Source of the DNA: Cotesia glomerata
Taxonomy: Eukaryota > Arthropoda > Insecta > Hymenoptera > Braconidae
Assembly (NCBI RefSeq): GCF_020080835.1
Contig: NC_058163.1
Location: 25,928,131-25,992,130, forward strand
Length of the DNA: 64,000 nt
Reading direction: 5' to 3'
Shown here piece by piece: positions 1 to 13,616 of the stretch. A program made the position numbers and the translations under genes. The notes under the pieces were generated by a model. That model had not been told where the DNA came from. It did no database searches and was given only the letters and a program-made list of their open reading frames with translations. How positions within the stretch are numbered: the first letter of the stretch is position 1; each line of letters begins with the position of its first letter.

Positions 1-585
1 TGCCATCCCTCGTTGGCCTTTTTTGTTTATTTTATTTTTTATTTTTTTATTCCTGGGCGAGGTTGGGGCCCAGGTAGCAGGCCACGCGTACGTTGGTGCT
101 CCTTATGTAAGGCCCGAAAGGAAGAGGGAGAAGGTGACTGTTCTATACTTCCTATACTATAACTAATATAACGTATTTTGTATCTCTTGTCTGCTTTCTA
201 CTCCTTCATGCGCTCGACACCACTTTTGATGTAATAAAAAAACATAAGACCCTTCCTCGATTCATCGTACACAAAATCTTTTTCAATAATGATGATAAAA
301 TGGTAATAGAATCAGAGGGTCAAGGTTAGAAAGAGGGACAGGTAGAAGAGATTTTATTTTGGTTGGCAGTGTGGGTGAATTAACTAATCGAAGGTCTCAA
401 AGATCCTTTTTTTCTATTGATATTTATCGGTGAAGGGAAAAAGGAGAAAAGGGTGAGCTTCCTGAGAAATAAATTTACAAGTGTAATTTTTTTTCTACTC
501 CTTTATAAGCGAAGTTTCAAGGATATTTATACAAATTATTTCAAACACTGTAAATTTAATTAATTAGATAATAAAATTGTATAAA
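1..585. other. AT-rich non-coding DNA, no gene seen
   Basis: The first 120 bases are somewhat GC-richer and hold no convincing open frame; the rest is A/T-rich with many stops in all frames. I see no splice-flanked exon, RNA gene or repeat boundary before the Helitron-like end at 586. Confidence 0.5.
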
Positions 586-1547
586 CTAGCATTGCAGTCA
601 CTATGTGACTGCCATGGTTGTGAACTATAAATAAATAAAATTTTGCTTTATTAAATAATGATTTTTGTTAAATTGCACTGTACTTTCTTAACTATTGACG
701 TTTTTAAAGATATAAACTCATCCCGATGTTACACTCATCGAGAGCTTTCATCTGAGTACCCACATGCATTTTTGATATATTTTTCATATATTCATATATA
801 TAATATATATTTTAAAGATATAAACTCATCCCGATGTTACACTCATCGAGAGCTTTCATCTGAGTACCCACATGCATTTTTGATATATTTTTCATATATT
901 CATATATATAAATATATAAATATACAAAATATATGAAAAATTGATGGGGGTACTCAAAAGAAAGGTCTCGATGAGTGTAATGTCGGGATGATCTTATATC
1001 TTTAAAAATATCATTAGTTGACAAGATAGCAATGTCAGTTTTTAACTATTGACATTTTTAAAGATATAAACTAATCTAGATGTTATACTCATCAAGACCT
1101 TTCATTCGAGTACCTACATGCATTTTCATATATTTTTCATATATTCATAAATATAATATACATAAATATATGAAAAATTGATGTGGGTACTCAAATGAAA
1201 GGTCTCGATGAGTGTAATGTCGGGATGATCTTATATCTTAAAAAATGTCAATAGTTCACAAGATACAAGGTCATTTCTTAATTATTAATATTTTTAAAGA
1301 TATAAACTAATCTCGATGTTATACTCATCAAGACCTTTCATTCGAGTACCTACATGCATTTTCATATATTTTTCATATATACATATATATAATATATATA
1401 AATATATGAAAAATTGATGTGGGTACTCAAATGAAAGGTCTCGATGAGTGTAACATCGAGATGAGTTTATATCTTAAAAAATGTCAATAGTTCACAAGAT
1501 ATAAGGTCATTTATTAATTATTGACATTTTTAAAGATATAAGCACAA
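586..1547 (-). mobile_element. Helitron-like non-autonomous element, 5'-truncated (copy 1)
   Basis: Read on the minus strand this copy ends in CTAG followed by host T, and just inside lies the hairpin GCAGTCAC-ATA-GTGACTGC, as expected of a Helitron 3' end. Inside are about four head-to-tail palindromic units. Each has an arm containing TAAGCTCATCCCGATGTTAC, CTTTCATTTGAGTACCCACA and an A/T-only loop, followed by the complementary arm. The family 5' terminus (TCTATATTATTA) is not found; family similarity stops near 1547, so this end is truncated. Short open frames here are read-through of the repeat and are not genes. Confidence 0.7.
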
Positions 1548-2878
1548 TAAGTTTTCTGCATATCAGAAAATTATTCGACTGATGGGAATAAAATAAAATT
1601 TATTTTTTCTCCTTACGAATGACAAGAAGAAACAATTACCAGATAAAATAAATATTGAAAGGTATTTAATCCCAGTTAATGTTGATATATTATCTTTAAA
1701 TAAAATAAATGATCAACATGAGGGAGTGGCTCGAGTAGTTTGTATTTGGTTATTGTCAGTACAAAGAGCTATCATTAAACAACAAAGACTTACGACAAAC
1801 GACGACACGCCGCTGACCACTGGATTTGTCCTTTAATTTATATTGTCCTCTCCTTGTCCTCTGCTCGCGTATGAACATATTCTGTATATATAAATGTATG
1901 TGTATACTAGGTCTTGGTTGAGCATCACCGCCACCGCATCGCCACCTCCGTCGTCTGGGATGCCTTGTGTGTTCCCACATTGCACATTTGTCACGTCAAA
2001 AGCACACCGTGTCCAAATATTGTTGCGAGGGTGGAACCCCACGTCTCCTCTTCCTTTTCTTTGTCAAGTTAACCTCGACACAACTGGACAAATATAACGT
2101 TTATCTCTGGAACAATTTTTTTTATCCTTGCTATTTGTATCTTAAAATTTTTCTAGTATACTATAAAAGTAAATTAATTTCTCAAATTAATTTCTAAAAT
2201 TTCTCTCTTAAAATTTTATTAAAAATAAAGATGTATGATTACTTTGTAAAATAACAAATAAATAAATAAATAACAATAAATAATAATAAATTTTATTGTT
2301 ATTTTGAAACTATTTATACTTAATATTTTATTTTCAGAGTACGGATGCAATTATTCACCAGTTGCGACTCAACAAGTTTGTTCTCTTGCACTCACTTGCG
2401 CTGACCACTTGATTGTCCAGGTCCAGGCCCTTGTTCCCCAGTTGGAGCTCTAGCTCTAGCTCAAGACATGGAGAACCTGAGCCAGGCAGCCGGCTAATTA
2501 AAATAGCGAACGGTTAGCCCCGTATTAACGCGAGTTTATTGCCATGTGGAATTCAATTGAATCGTTCTAAGACCGCGAGCTGCTCGTAATTACCATTACC
2601 GTTTCTTTGGATGTCCAACCCGCGTTTTATTCAGTCGTTAACACCAACTGGATCGCTGTCTTCTTCAACTTTTACTCATCCTATCCGTTTCTTTATGATT
2701 CCTCTCTCGATATATATACATTGCATTACAACCAGACGTTATTTCAAATTAAAGATGTATTCGCTTCTCTTATTTAATATTATTTATTTCTTATTTTAAG
2801 GCACACCGGTATCGAGTTTCATAACTTGTTAATTGTCAATCCTGTTTGTACTTCTTGGCTCAATCAACATTTTGTATC
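1548..2878. other. Intergenic DNA, no supported gene
   Basis: AT-rich sequence with two GC-richer patches (about 1890-2080 and 2340-2620). The patches have short open frames on both strands but no start, splice or codon pattern I can defend. They could be regulatory DNA or untranslated exon. Only the downstream neighbour, the Cys-rich gene at 2879, is supported. Confidence 0.4.
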
Positions 2879-3456
<578 letters not shown>

Positions 3457-3530
3457 TATCAAAACTCTGTTGCATCTATGACAGCAACGCGACAGTAAAA
3501 CAGAACTAAAATAACGCTTCTTTATCACAG

Positions 3531-3540
3531 CTTATATATA
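3531..3540 (-). promoter_or_regulatory. TATA-like box of the Cys-rich gene
   Basis: On the minus strand TATATATAAG lies about 75 bp before the ATG at 3456. The same block is recognisable at 25301-25310, within the detached upstream region of the paralogue. Conservation between copies supports a promoter role. Confidence 0.45.
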
Positions 3541-3759
3541 CTTATTTCACATATGTATATTTAAGTCATACTTGAGCCACCTTTTTTACTTGAAGCTACT
3601 AAATATTACACTAATAAAAGAATAATATTGACGGGTATTACGCCATAGTTAATATTATTGATTTAAGACTTGCAAAAGTCACGTTAAATTTGATAAAAAA
3701 TAAGTTATTAAATTTATGAGTAAGTTTGAATCTGATAAGCTATATTTCACTATTTGATG

Positions 3760-4059
3760 CATGGGAAAATTACGTCAATGATAAGAAAGAGAAATCTACC
3801 CAGGATGATAAAATATATCATAATCACAGAAACTAATTTAAAATATAATTAATTTAATATTAAATTTTTCTTTAGTTATTCAGTACACTATAAATATATG
3901 TTCAACGGATATAAAAACATTATAATATTAATACCGCCGCTTTGACCTATTTTATGTTTGTTCTATTAACTGCATTCTTACAGCCCAATTAATACTTAAA
4001 CTCAATGAAATTAGACTGCAATTTACTCTGTACTTTTTTTTATAAACTAACAATAAATA
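3760..4059. other. AT-rich spacer, nothing recognised
   Basis: A/T-rich sequence between the upstream region of the Cys-rich gene and the next Helitron-like element. No open frame or repeat boundary seen. Confidence 0.5.
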
Positions 4060-5660
4060 CTAGCAACCCTTCAGTCACTATGTGACTGCCGTGACTTGTG
4101 AACTATAAATAAATAAAATTTTGCTTTATTAAATAATGACTTTTGTTAAATTGTACTGTACTTTTTTAACTATTGACCTTTTTAAAGATATAAGCTCATC
4201 CCAATGTTACACTCATCAAGAGCTTTCATTTGAATAATCACATGCATTTTTGATATATTTTTCATATATACATATATATAATATATATTTTTAAGATATA
4301 AGCTCATCCCGATGTTATACTCATCAAGACCTTTCATTTGAGTACCCACATGCATTTTTGATATATTTTTCATTTATACATATATATAATATATAAAATA
4401 TATGAAAAATTAATGTGGGTACTCAAATAAAAGGTCTCGATGAGTGTAACATCAGGATGAGCTTATATATGTAAAAATGTCAATAGTTCACAATTTATAA
4501 GCTCATTTCTTAAGTATTGATATTTTTTAAGATATAAGCTCAGTCCGATGTTACACTTATCAAGAGCGTTCATTTGAGTACCCACATGCATTTTGATATA
4601 TTTTTCATATATACTTATATATAATATATATATATAAATATATGAAAAATTGATGTGGGTATTCAAATGAAAGGTCTCGATGAGTATAACATCATAATGA
4701 GCTTATATCTTTAAAAATATCATCAGTTGACAAGATAGCAATGTCAATTCTTAATTATTGACATTTTTAAAGATATAATAAGCTCATTCTGATGTCAAAC
4801 CCATCAAGAGCTTTGTTAGAAATAACTACTCAGGTATTGTTTAATTATTGTTTATTGATACAAAAGAAAAATAAGTATATTAATTAATATTAAATTAGCT
4901 ACTCACTGGATTTAACTAAACAAACAATATTAAACGAGGTTAAACTGACAGAAAAATAATGTTAAATTATTTGCAATAAAATGACTCTAAATCTGGACAA
5001 TTGACACTTGATGGTGAAAGAGTTCATCTCGACTAACTATAACAGAAAAATTATTAGTTACATCTAGTACTCTCAGTACTCAGTATACTCCCACTACTTC
5101 ATTAAGGGTCAAGGGGTAGTGGAAACATTACCAGGTATACTGAATACAGGACTTTACAGTGAACTGTATATTATACAAACATGTATACATATTCAGGTAT
5201 ACTAAGTACAGTGACGTTGTCGTGTACAACTTTTCTCTAAAATAAATTTAAATATTAATTCTAACAAGCTTTCATTCGAGTACTCACATGCATTTTGATA
5301 TATTTTTCATATATACATGTATGTAATATATATATAAATATATGAAAAATTGATGTGGGTACTCAAATGAAAGGTATTGATGAGTGTAACATCGGGATGA
5401 GCTAATATCGTTAAAAATGTCAATAGTTCACAAGATACAAGGTCATTTCTTAATTATGTATCTAGTGATAGAGCATTTTCGAATGCAGCCTAAATACTTA
5501 TCATCATAAATTGACTATTGGTGAGAATGATATGAAACCTTGAAAAGGCACAAATTCAAGTCAATACTTTTCCAACGATACCAAATTAAATACAAAAATC
5601 CATTTTATTATATAAATACACCGGCCACAAAATTTCTCTTATTCTTTTAACAAAATAAAT
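4060..5660 (-). mobile_element. Helitron-like non-autonomous element (copy 2)
   Basis: CTAG at 4060-4063 (minus-strand 3' end, next to host T) and the TCACTATGTGAC hairpin mark one terminus. Three to four palindromic units follow at about 4170-4800, and another lies at 5257-5460. The far end (about 5460-5660) matches the family 5' region, including the complement of AAAATTTTGTGGCCAG near 5622. About 450 bp of unrelated sequence (4810-5260) separates the units and may be a further insertion. The exact 5' TC is blurred by divergence. Confidence 0.65.
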
Positions 5661-5982
5661 TAAAAATTTCAATATCTGAAATTTTTAATTAACAATATTT
5701 ACAAAAAAAAACTTAAAAAAACGTCAAATTACGGAAGAAGATGCGTTGTAATTTACTCCTGAGGCGCAAAGGTCACGCGAAGGCAAAGCGTCGCTACAGG
5801 TGGCGCCGTTGTCCTTTTCTATATCCTTGTAACGTGGTGGTTAGTCCACCTCCACTTCTACCTTCAGCGTTTCCTCTTTCCTCTCTGTCCTTTCTTCTTT
5901 CTCCTTCCTCTTTACTGCGAGGAATATTATCTCGGATTATGACACGCTGCACCTGCCGTCAAATGACCACGTCAGGTTCTTC

Positions 5983-6025
<43 letters not shown>

Positions 6026-7191
6026 ATATTAACATCGGCATCGGTGATCTAACTTGATATTAGTATTGGTATTGAAATTAATTCTGAATCAGTAGGTCCT
6101 TATCTTGACTGTCATCCTCGATCTTTGGCTCTTTAATTTGTTACAACAAATTTCTCCATAATACCCTACTCACCTTCTTGCTTTTAATGCTAAGCTCTTC
6201 CTCATCCACTAATTTTATATTAGCTTATCTTACTATATTTATGAAAATGTAATATAATTAAACGAAAAAGTTAAACTTCCACTTCAACTTCGACGTTAGC
6301 TTATCTCCTTCGTCGTTATGTTTTATTATAGTTATGATACTTCATACGCTTAATTTAAAAGTCATTTTGTTTTACATCCACTCTCGTTAAGTCTCTAGTC
6401 ACCGGGGTAAAATCAATTAAGGTTATCCTTCGTCATCATCATCATAATTATAATTGTAATTGTTAGATGATTTATTTCGGTGAGCAATAGAAAAATAATT
6501 ATTGTTTTAAGCGTTCCGAGATAATAAAATTCATGTTAATAGTAAATAATAATAATAATAATAATAATAAACTAAGCGGGAGATTTATGTTTAATTACTA
6601 GTAACGTAAATAATGATTATGAATATTTTCCATTTATAAATTCAGCGGATCATACTAATGATGATATTAAACGAGTTTATGATTTAGTTTTTACTCTAAA
6701 AAAATATTAATTGACTTAAAAAAAAAAAAAAAAACAGAGAAAATAAAGTACTTGAAAAAATTTTCTTGTCACAAGAATATATTCTTGATAATTTTCAAGA
6801 ATATATTTTCTTGTCTCAAGAATTAATCGAATTATTTTTTGTATAATTCAAGTGAACCTATGCGTTTATTAATCTACATTGAGAGACAATTTTATTTAAT
6901 AGTAATAAAAAAGTTTACTTGGACTTGAAAAGAAAACTTATTTAATATTAATAAAATTATATTTTATATGAATAAAATTTTATTAGTATTTAATAAAATT
7001 TTCTTAAGGAAGTCCTTTCGCTCCAGTTGAGTCACAACAACTGTAGTATAGTCAATATTCGATAAATTAAAATAAAAATTCCTAAAATTAAAAAATAAAT
7101 AGTATATGAGGCATTAATCGTTGAAATTTTGAAAATTCAAAAAAAAAATAGTTAAATACAAAAATTAATTTGACTCTTGTAAATCAGCTAT
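5661..7191. other. AT-rich DNA with small microsatellites, no gene
   Basis: Contains a (TCA)n run at about 5983-6024 inside a low-complexity Pro/Leu/Ser open frame (5741-6052), an (AAT)n run near 6549-6570, and repeated TCTTG/CAAGA palindromes at 6760-6840. The 103-codon frame has no splice context or domain and is probably chance. Confidence 0.45.
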
Positions 7192-7193
7192 TA

Positions 7194-7707
7194 CACTGAT
7201 AGAAGGATTTATTTGTATTAACAGGCGAGACCATCTTTTTCTCGCTTTGCTCTCACGGAGTTCAACGGAACTATCTCTGTCGCACTCCCAACAGCAGAGC
7301 AATTACAGTTTCAATTGGTTTCACGAAACGAATGAAATTTTTGAAAAAAACGCTTTGTGGTAAAATAGTTTATTAAATTATCTATTATCTCTAAAAACGT
7401 TTTTTCAAAATTTCCATTCGTTTCGCTAAGCCGATTGAAACTGCAATCACTGGTCTCGGCTGTTAAAAATATTTGTTAATAGTTAACAAATCATTTATTA
7501 GAGACCATTTTTTAGTATCAAACAAATATTTCTTAGTATTTAAAATGATTTGTTTGTATTTAATAAATCTGATTTTCATTTATTAAATATTAATAAATCT
7601 CTTTAAATACTAAGAAATATTTGTTAAGGACTAAAAGTGGTCTCTAATAAATGATTTGTTAAATATTAACAAATATTTTTAACTATAAACAAATCCCTTT
7701 ATCAGTG
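7194..7707. mobile_element. Palindromic TA-flanked MITE (CACTGATAG family) carrying a nested insert
   Basis: Starts CACTGATAGAAGGATTT and ends with the complement ATCAGTG, flanked by TA on both sides (7192-7193, 7708-7709). The two halves are long inverted repeats, like the intact 271-bp copies at 7893 and 60843. The extra length is a second element at 7221-7463. TA duplication and terminal inverted repeats suggest mobilisation by a Tc1/mariner-type transposase. Confidence 0.8.
7221..7463. mobile_element. Nested 243-bp MITE with TA duplication
   Basis: Ends ACAGGCGAGACCA and TGGTCTCGGCTGT are 12/13 inverted complements and are flanked by TA at 7219-7220 and 7464-7465. Removing the insert restores the uninterrupted GTATTAAAAAT seen in the relative at 44540. 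The interior is itself palindromic around an AT-rich centre. A single related end, GGTCTCGCCTGTTA, appears near 61511. Confidence 0.75.
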
Positions 7708-7892
7708 TAGTAACCTGTCCGTGATTTGGCAAAGCTATATTTCGTTTGTTTACATTTTGATTTGCACAATATAACCTTAACCATGTTTAAGTTTTTGCAG
7801 TCAGTGTAAATAAATAAATTAATTAAAAATGTTTAGTCATAAAACCACACGGAGAAAAAATTTTGCTATAGGAACTCTATAGTAGTTAGTTA

Positions 7893-8163
7893 CACTGATA
7901 GAAGGATTTGTTTATAGTTAAAAATATTTGTTAATATTTAACAAATCATTTATTAGAGAGCACTTTTTAGTATTAAACAAATATTTCTTAGTATTTAAAA
8001 TGATTTGTTTGTATTTAATAAATCTCCTATTCATTTATTAAATATTAATAAATCTTTTTAAATACTAAGAAATATTTATTAAGGACTAAAAAGTGCTCTC
8101 TAATAAATGATTTGTTAAATATTAACAAATATTTTTAACGATAAACAAATCCTTCTATCAGTG
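7893..8163. mobile_element. Palindromic TA-flanked MITE (CACTGATAG family), complete
   Basis: 271 bp, starts CACTGATAGAAGG and ends CCTTCTATCAGTG with TA on both flanks (7891-7892, 8164-8165). Nearly the whole element is one inverted repeat, so a transcript would fold into a single long hairpin. Confidence 0.85.
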
Positions 8164-8165
8164 TA

Positions 8166-8879
8166 GTTGTAAAAAGTTCCAGTAGGTTAACGTATTCTTA
8201 TAGTAACAATACCGTTTGGCTCCTGCAACTCTACATCGTTGAGCTCTGAGAGCTAAACGTTATTTACCTTTCACAACTCTACAGGATCGTTCTGAGACTA
8301 TAACGAATTTTTGGAAGTCTGCTTAATAATTTTTTTCTACGATTTAGCATTGATAATTTAATAAATACATGCGGCAGAATGAATTTATATTGCCAACAAT
8401 AATTGTATATGACAAATAAGAATAGTATTATAATAGAAATAAAATAATGATAGAATTTATATTACAAATAAAAATTATTTGTAAAATAAAAATATGGTCG
8501 TCACAAAATTATCATATTTTTTTAATTATATCAATAAATATTGGACATAAAATCACTACCGTATATGCACAAGAAAAGATAAATAAACGAAAACAAATTT
8601 TACTTTGTGTTAAATGGGGTCTTTTTAATGTATTCCGATAACTAATTACTTATCACAATATATTCAACTAATAAATTAAATTAACAGTCACTGCAAATGA
8701 ACCTTGAAAAACCATAAATACAAAACTGTTCTAACGAAATTCAATTTGACAAAAAAAAAACCTATTTCCTTAAATAAATAAATTGGGAACTTAATTGTCC
8801 TCATATATTTTTAATAATATGGATTAGTAACAAAATAATTCTGTTTGTCATTTTAGAAGGTTATGAAATATGTCAGCGC
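8166..8879. other. AT-rich DNA, no gene recognised
   Basis: No supported gene. A 64-codon AT-rich frame at 8447-8641 has neither domain nor splice context. Confidence 0.4.
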
Positions 8880-8887
8880 ATTTAAAA

Positions 8888-9645
8888 GGGTAGGTGTCGT
8901 TTACGCATATCCCGATGATACATATGTGTCGGTTACCCAAGTCCCGATGATACATATCCCAATTTTTCAAATTTCGATTACACATATACCCAATGATACA
9001 TATGTGCAATGATACATATCCCGATGATACATGTAATTAAAATTATAATTATGTAATATCAAAAATAAAAAGAATATACGCCAAAAGCGTAGGCCATCAG
9101 GTAGTATTTAAGTTTAGCTGTAAGATACGATATCTGGAGTGTATGAGTGCAAGAGAGAAAGAATGAGAACGAGAGTATGTACTAAGGTACGTAGGTATGA
9201 TTTTTGAGAGATGCCAGAGTAAGTACGAAGAGTGGGAAAAGGGGATGAGTGCTGAGGGTCAGTTGACCTGTGTGTAAAAGTTAGTTCTATACGAGCATTT
9301 GACAAAGACGTGCCATTTTTCTTGTAAGACATTGTTCTAAATAAACTTACAATCATTTTAGATTCGACTAGTCATCACTTCTAGAAATAAGAACCTTATC
9401 CCTAGTTATCCATCTACAGGGGATATCACAATTATAATCCCCGGTAAAAAATAAGACGCCAGCTATTTTTTTATCAGTGATTTTGTTTTGTTTTATAATA
9501 TGTATCATCGGGATATGTATCATTGCACATATGTATCTTTGGGTATATGTGTAATCGAAATATGAAAAATTGGGATATGTATCATCGGGACTTGGGTAAC
9601 TGATACATATGTATCATCGGGATATGCGTAAACGACACCTACCCC
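8888..9645. mobile_element. 758-bp element with long inverted repeats and 8-bp target duplication
   Basis: Both ends carry GGGTAGGTGTCGTTTACGC in opposite orientation, and the inverted arms run for roughly 130 bp. Exact ATTTAAAA copies flank it (8880-8887, 9646-9653). An 8-bp duplication points to a hAT- or P-type transposase, although the termini do not begin with the usual hAT CAG. The arms contain several copies of CCCGATGATACATAT. No transposase frame is present, so it is non-autonomous. The interior (9060-9480) is GC-richer and of unknown origin. Confidence 0.8.
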
Positions 9646-9653
9646 ATTTAAAA

Positions 9654-10505
9654 TACGGGTACAAATACCAAACAATAATAATAATAATATCTCATATTCA
9701 TAATTATTGCTTACTGCACTACTATTAATAATTAATAACATTAGTTTAATTTTCATTCATTAAAACGGTTTGTTTATTATACTCACCACAGTAATCATTT
9801 CATAAAGCGGAAATATGCAAATTACATTTAAACACTGTGTTAACTAACGGACGTACCTAGACAACCATTTCGTATTTTATTTATTTTTCTAATACTTGAT
9901 AATATGGATTGGCGCATAAATTAATTTCGCAAAAAAAAAATTTTTTAATCTGCGCATTTATATCTATAAACTTTAAAAGACAGCTATTAAACATAAACAG
10001 TGCATACGCAACAAAATTACACGATAGTTTTTTTCCGTAGAAGGTGGTTCCATTAGTTTTTCATTTGTTGAATAGAGAAAATAAATTAAAAAATTGTATC
10101 CACTTCCTCCGGTATGAATAACCAGGTACATCGTAATCCTTAATTACTATTACTATTACTATTACTGTTACTATTACTCCTTCAAGGTTATTATTAAATT
10201 CTAGTGTACAATACTCGTTATACATACACACTGGTTATTTGCAATAAGTGATTTGTATATATAACACATTAAATCTAAAGGGCGTGGTGGCTACAAAAAA
10301 CTTGATCATACAAACTTCCTGCAGGAACATGTTGGAAAAAAAATTTATCGTAGTTAATGCTTTGATATTATAAATCAATGTGTTCTTATATATTTTTTTT
10401 TTGGTATAGAATTTTTTGTTAAGGGGTTAGACGGCTTTCAGAGGTTCAAAAAACAATATATTTAATATTTTTTTCAATACATTAATTAGAGATTAAATAT
10501 TTAAA
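9654..10505. other. AT-rich DNA, no gene recognised
   Basis: Low-complexity A/T sequence with a short (TTACTA)-like run near 10141-10180. I see no exon or element boundary. Confidence 0.4.
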
Positions 10506-10764
10506 TTTTTTTTTTTTTTTTTTTTTTTATTTATTATTATTTAGAGTCAGTTTTAACTGCTGTGGTCATATCGCCGACTTTTAACTGTTGGGAGTGGTAC
10601 GCTGGGTCTTTTTGGGTTGTGTAAATCTTAACCTACGCGGCAAGGGCCGAATATCAACCAAGTTGGTTTCTAAGACCAGCTTGGGATTCGAACCCACGCC
10701 TGGCCGGTAAATAGTCCGAGTTCTCTATAGGCCATGCGCCTTAGACGACTCGGCTAACGTCACC
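10506..10764 (-). mobile_element. tRNA-derived SINE
   Basis: On the minus strand the head carries an A-box-like TAGCCGAGTCGTCTAAGGCG (10738-10757) and a B box GGTTCGAATCC (10684-10694), the internal RNA polymerase III promoter of a tRNA. Both resemble a leucine/serine-class tRNA. A 23-base T run at 10506-10528 is the poly(A) tail of a minus-strand copy. The arms do not form an acceptor stem, so this is a retroposon, not a tRNA gene. No clean target duplication was found. Confidence 0.7.
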
Positions 10765-11324
10765 GGTTATTTATTTAAAAAATTGTCATAGATAATTCAC
10801 TAAAAATTTTTGTAACTAATTCACGAATAGTTAAACAACTAAGTCATTCTTTGTTAATAAAAAATAAAATAAAAGATATTTTATTTATCAATCGATGCTG
10901 TATCTATGTTGTGGAATAAATAAATAACAATGTTAAAATATTAATTAAAACGAAGCAATATAACCAATAACAGATAAATAATAATAAAATATGCAAATGA
11001 TCAGTGTGGATATAAGGGCCGTAATTAATGTACAAGCACGTCGACCAAACTTAGCTTCTGTAAGTTAATTCTCGTATGGTTATTCTCTTATTACACACAC
11101 GCTTGCAATGACTCAAACTTCCAATATCGTTAACGACCCTCGGGCACCTTCTTACAGTCGCGTAAATCCGGATGTCGGTGATAAACTTTCGATTGCTCGT
11201 TTAATGCCAGGTAAGCTTTTCTGCGAATAATAATAACAATAATAATAATAATAAATTTGATTGATAGTTTTTTATAGACCCTAAAATTTCTTTTGAAATA
11301 AATACTTACACGCCTAGATTTTGT
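10765..11324. other. AT-rich DNA, no gene recognised
   Basis: Contains only a small AAT-rich run near 11228-11255 and scattered short frames. Confidence 0.4.
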
Positions 11325-11730
11325 TTTAAATAAAATTTTGCTTTATTAAATAATGACTATTGTTAAATTGCACTGTACTTTCTTAAATATTGACATTTTT
11401 TAAGATATAAGCTCATCCCGATGTTATACTCATCAAGACCTTTCATTTAAGTACCCACATGCATTTTTGATATATTTTTAATATATACATATATATATAT
11501 AATATATATTTTTAAGATATAAGCTCATCCCGATGTTATACTCATCAAGACCTTTCATTTGAGTACCCACATGCATATTTGATATATTTTTCATATATAC
11601 ATATATATAATATATATAAATATATGAAAAATTGATGTGGGTACTCAAATGAAAGGTCTCGATGAGTGTAACATGGGAATGAGCTTATATCTTAAAAAAT
11701 ATCAATAGTTCACAAGATACAACCTAAATA
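11325..11730 (-). mobile_element. Helitron-like fragment (copy 3)
   Basis: Contains the family subterminal stretch TTTGCTTTATTAAATAATGAC and two palindromic units, but neither the CTAG/hairpin end nor the TC end. Family similarity resumes briefly after CACAAGATAC at a different internal position, so there is an internal deletion as well as end loss. Confidence 0.65.
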
Positions 11731-13077
11731 TTTACCATAAAAAATTGTGTTTTAAATTGTGTATTTATTAAAATTTTCAGTAGAAGATTTAAAACTTAAA
11801 AAAATTATTGACGTAAAATAGAATTTTATAGGGTCGTTAACCCGCTGGTTTATGGTTATAGATTATAGATAAGCTATTATAAAGTAGTCAGTTATAAGAG
11901 TTAACAATCGTATATAAATTTAAAAGGGATTTTATAAATATCTAATCCATCGATCTTCAACAATGACTATCCACCTGACAGTTGTCTTCGCGTCTTGAGG
12001 TAGGTAAAAATTTACCGTCCCCGTTTTCATCCATCACGATCTGGAGGATTGAGAATTGCAAAACGTTTATTCGCAACCTCGATTTAATTCTATGTATGTC
12101 TACTTCATAGATCAACCATCGATTGCTATATTTTTTAGTCACCACATTTTTTTAATTATTATTTTCATTACAGTACAATTTTTTGCTGTTGTTTCCAAAT
12201 TGCACGCCCCAAAAAAATATTATCATCAATTTTACGGAGTAAAATTGAGCATTAGATAGATGTGATTAATAAAAATCAATGAATGTGATTTTTAATGAGA
12301 AAAATGCAGGACTTATCGAGGAGAGAAGCAAAAAAAATGCATATCCTTAATAGGCGAAGACTAAAAATGTAAACACGTGGCATGTGAATTCTTTGCTCGC
12401 GTACTATATAGTATATAGTACCAGACGAACGTGCACCGAGCACTCAACGGGACGTCTTATACAAGCGAGCAATAAAAATTATTTAACCTCATACTCAGTC
12501 TGGAAGATTACGAGCAAAAGATACGTAAGAATTTTTCTTATGATTCTGTCATTTAAACTAGTATTAATTAAAGTTTACTACGTGTGTAATACTGTATAGG
12601 AGTTTAGTTTATTAACAGGCTAATGAGAGTTCTAAAGATTTTTTTAATTGGAAAAAAATAATTTTAATTACCCGACTAAACTTTTATTTTATTCTACGCC
12701 TTATTAATTAACTCTTATCCAAACCTGACATTTTATTTTACTGTTAATTTTCATTTTAATTGTAATAATAATTGTAATGTATAATAAACACATAAAAGAT
12801 GAGAGATAAATATTTTTTAGCGGGCAGCCAGATCAAAATAACGCTTGAACTCCGCCCAAAATATAAATTGAACGTTACCAGTGTGTGGTCCAGCTACCTA
12901 ACCAGGTTGATCATATCCAAGTAAGGGGTTGCATATGTGCTCATGTCTCATGTTCATTCAAGTAATCTTAAATATTTCATTACACTTGTGTGATGTCTGT
13001 GTAAGAACTACGAGACATGTTGATCGAAGTTTAAAAAAAAAAGTTTATCGAAGAAATGAAACAAGCACAAGCAAAGG
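11731..13077. other. Intergenic DNA, no confident gene
   Basis: A GC-richer patch at 11940-12060 has on the minus strand an AG-flanked 25-base segment followed by GTAAAT, which could be a tiny exon, but it is too short to defend. Another patch at 12370-12480 holds only short frames. The remainder is AT-rich. Confidence 0.35.

Positions 13078-13122
<45 letters not shown>
13078..13122. repeat. (TTA)n microsatellite
   Basis: About 14 TTA units directly abut the TC start of the Helitron-like element at 13123. Confidence 0.9.
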
Positions 13123-13123
<1 letters not shown>

Positions 13124-13616
13124 CTATATTATTACGAGAATAAGATAAATTTTGTGTCCAGGATAGTCATATGATAAAATCGGTTTTTTTTAGAGAAATT
13201 TAGTGTCATTGCAAAGGTCTTGATTTGAATTTGTGCCTTTTCAAGGTCTCTAGATACATAATTAAGAAATGACCTTGTATCTTGTGAACTATTGACATTT
13301 TTAAAGATATAGGCTCACCCCGACATAACACTCTTCGAGACCTTTCATTTGAGTACCCACATCAATTTTTCATATATTTTATATATTTATATGTACTATA
13401 TATATGTATATATATGAAAAATATATCAAAAATGCATGTGGGTACTCAAATGAAAGCACTTGATGAGTGTAACATCGGGATGAGCTTATATCTTTAAAAA
13501 TGTCAATAATTAAGAACTGACATTGCTATCTTGTCAACTATTGACATTTTCAAAGATATAAACTCATCCCGATGTTACGCTCTTCGAGACCTTTTATTTG
13601 AGTACCCACATCAATT

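Noticed and set aside
658..1024. Open frames of 70-92 codons on both strands
   Set aside because: They read through the palindromic Helitron-like units; the same peptides recur at 4182, 13531, 33031, 40575 and 62974 wherever the repeat occurs.
5741..6052. 103-codon frame with poly-Ser
   Set aside because: Low complexity driven by a TCA repeat; no domain, signal or splice support.
9119..9430. Possible solo LTR (TGTAAG...ATCACA with AATAAA)
   Set aside because: No matching duplication at the two sides and no second copy; it is the interior of the 8888-9645 element.
10680..10764. tRNA-Leu/Ser gene on the minus strand
   Set aside because: A and B boxes are present but there is no acceptor stem or proper anticodon arm; the poly(T) beside it shows a SINE.
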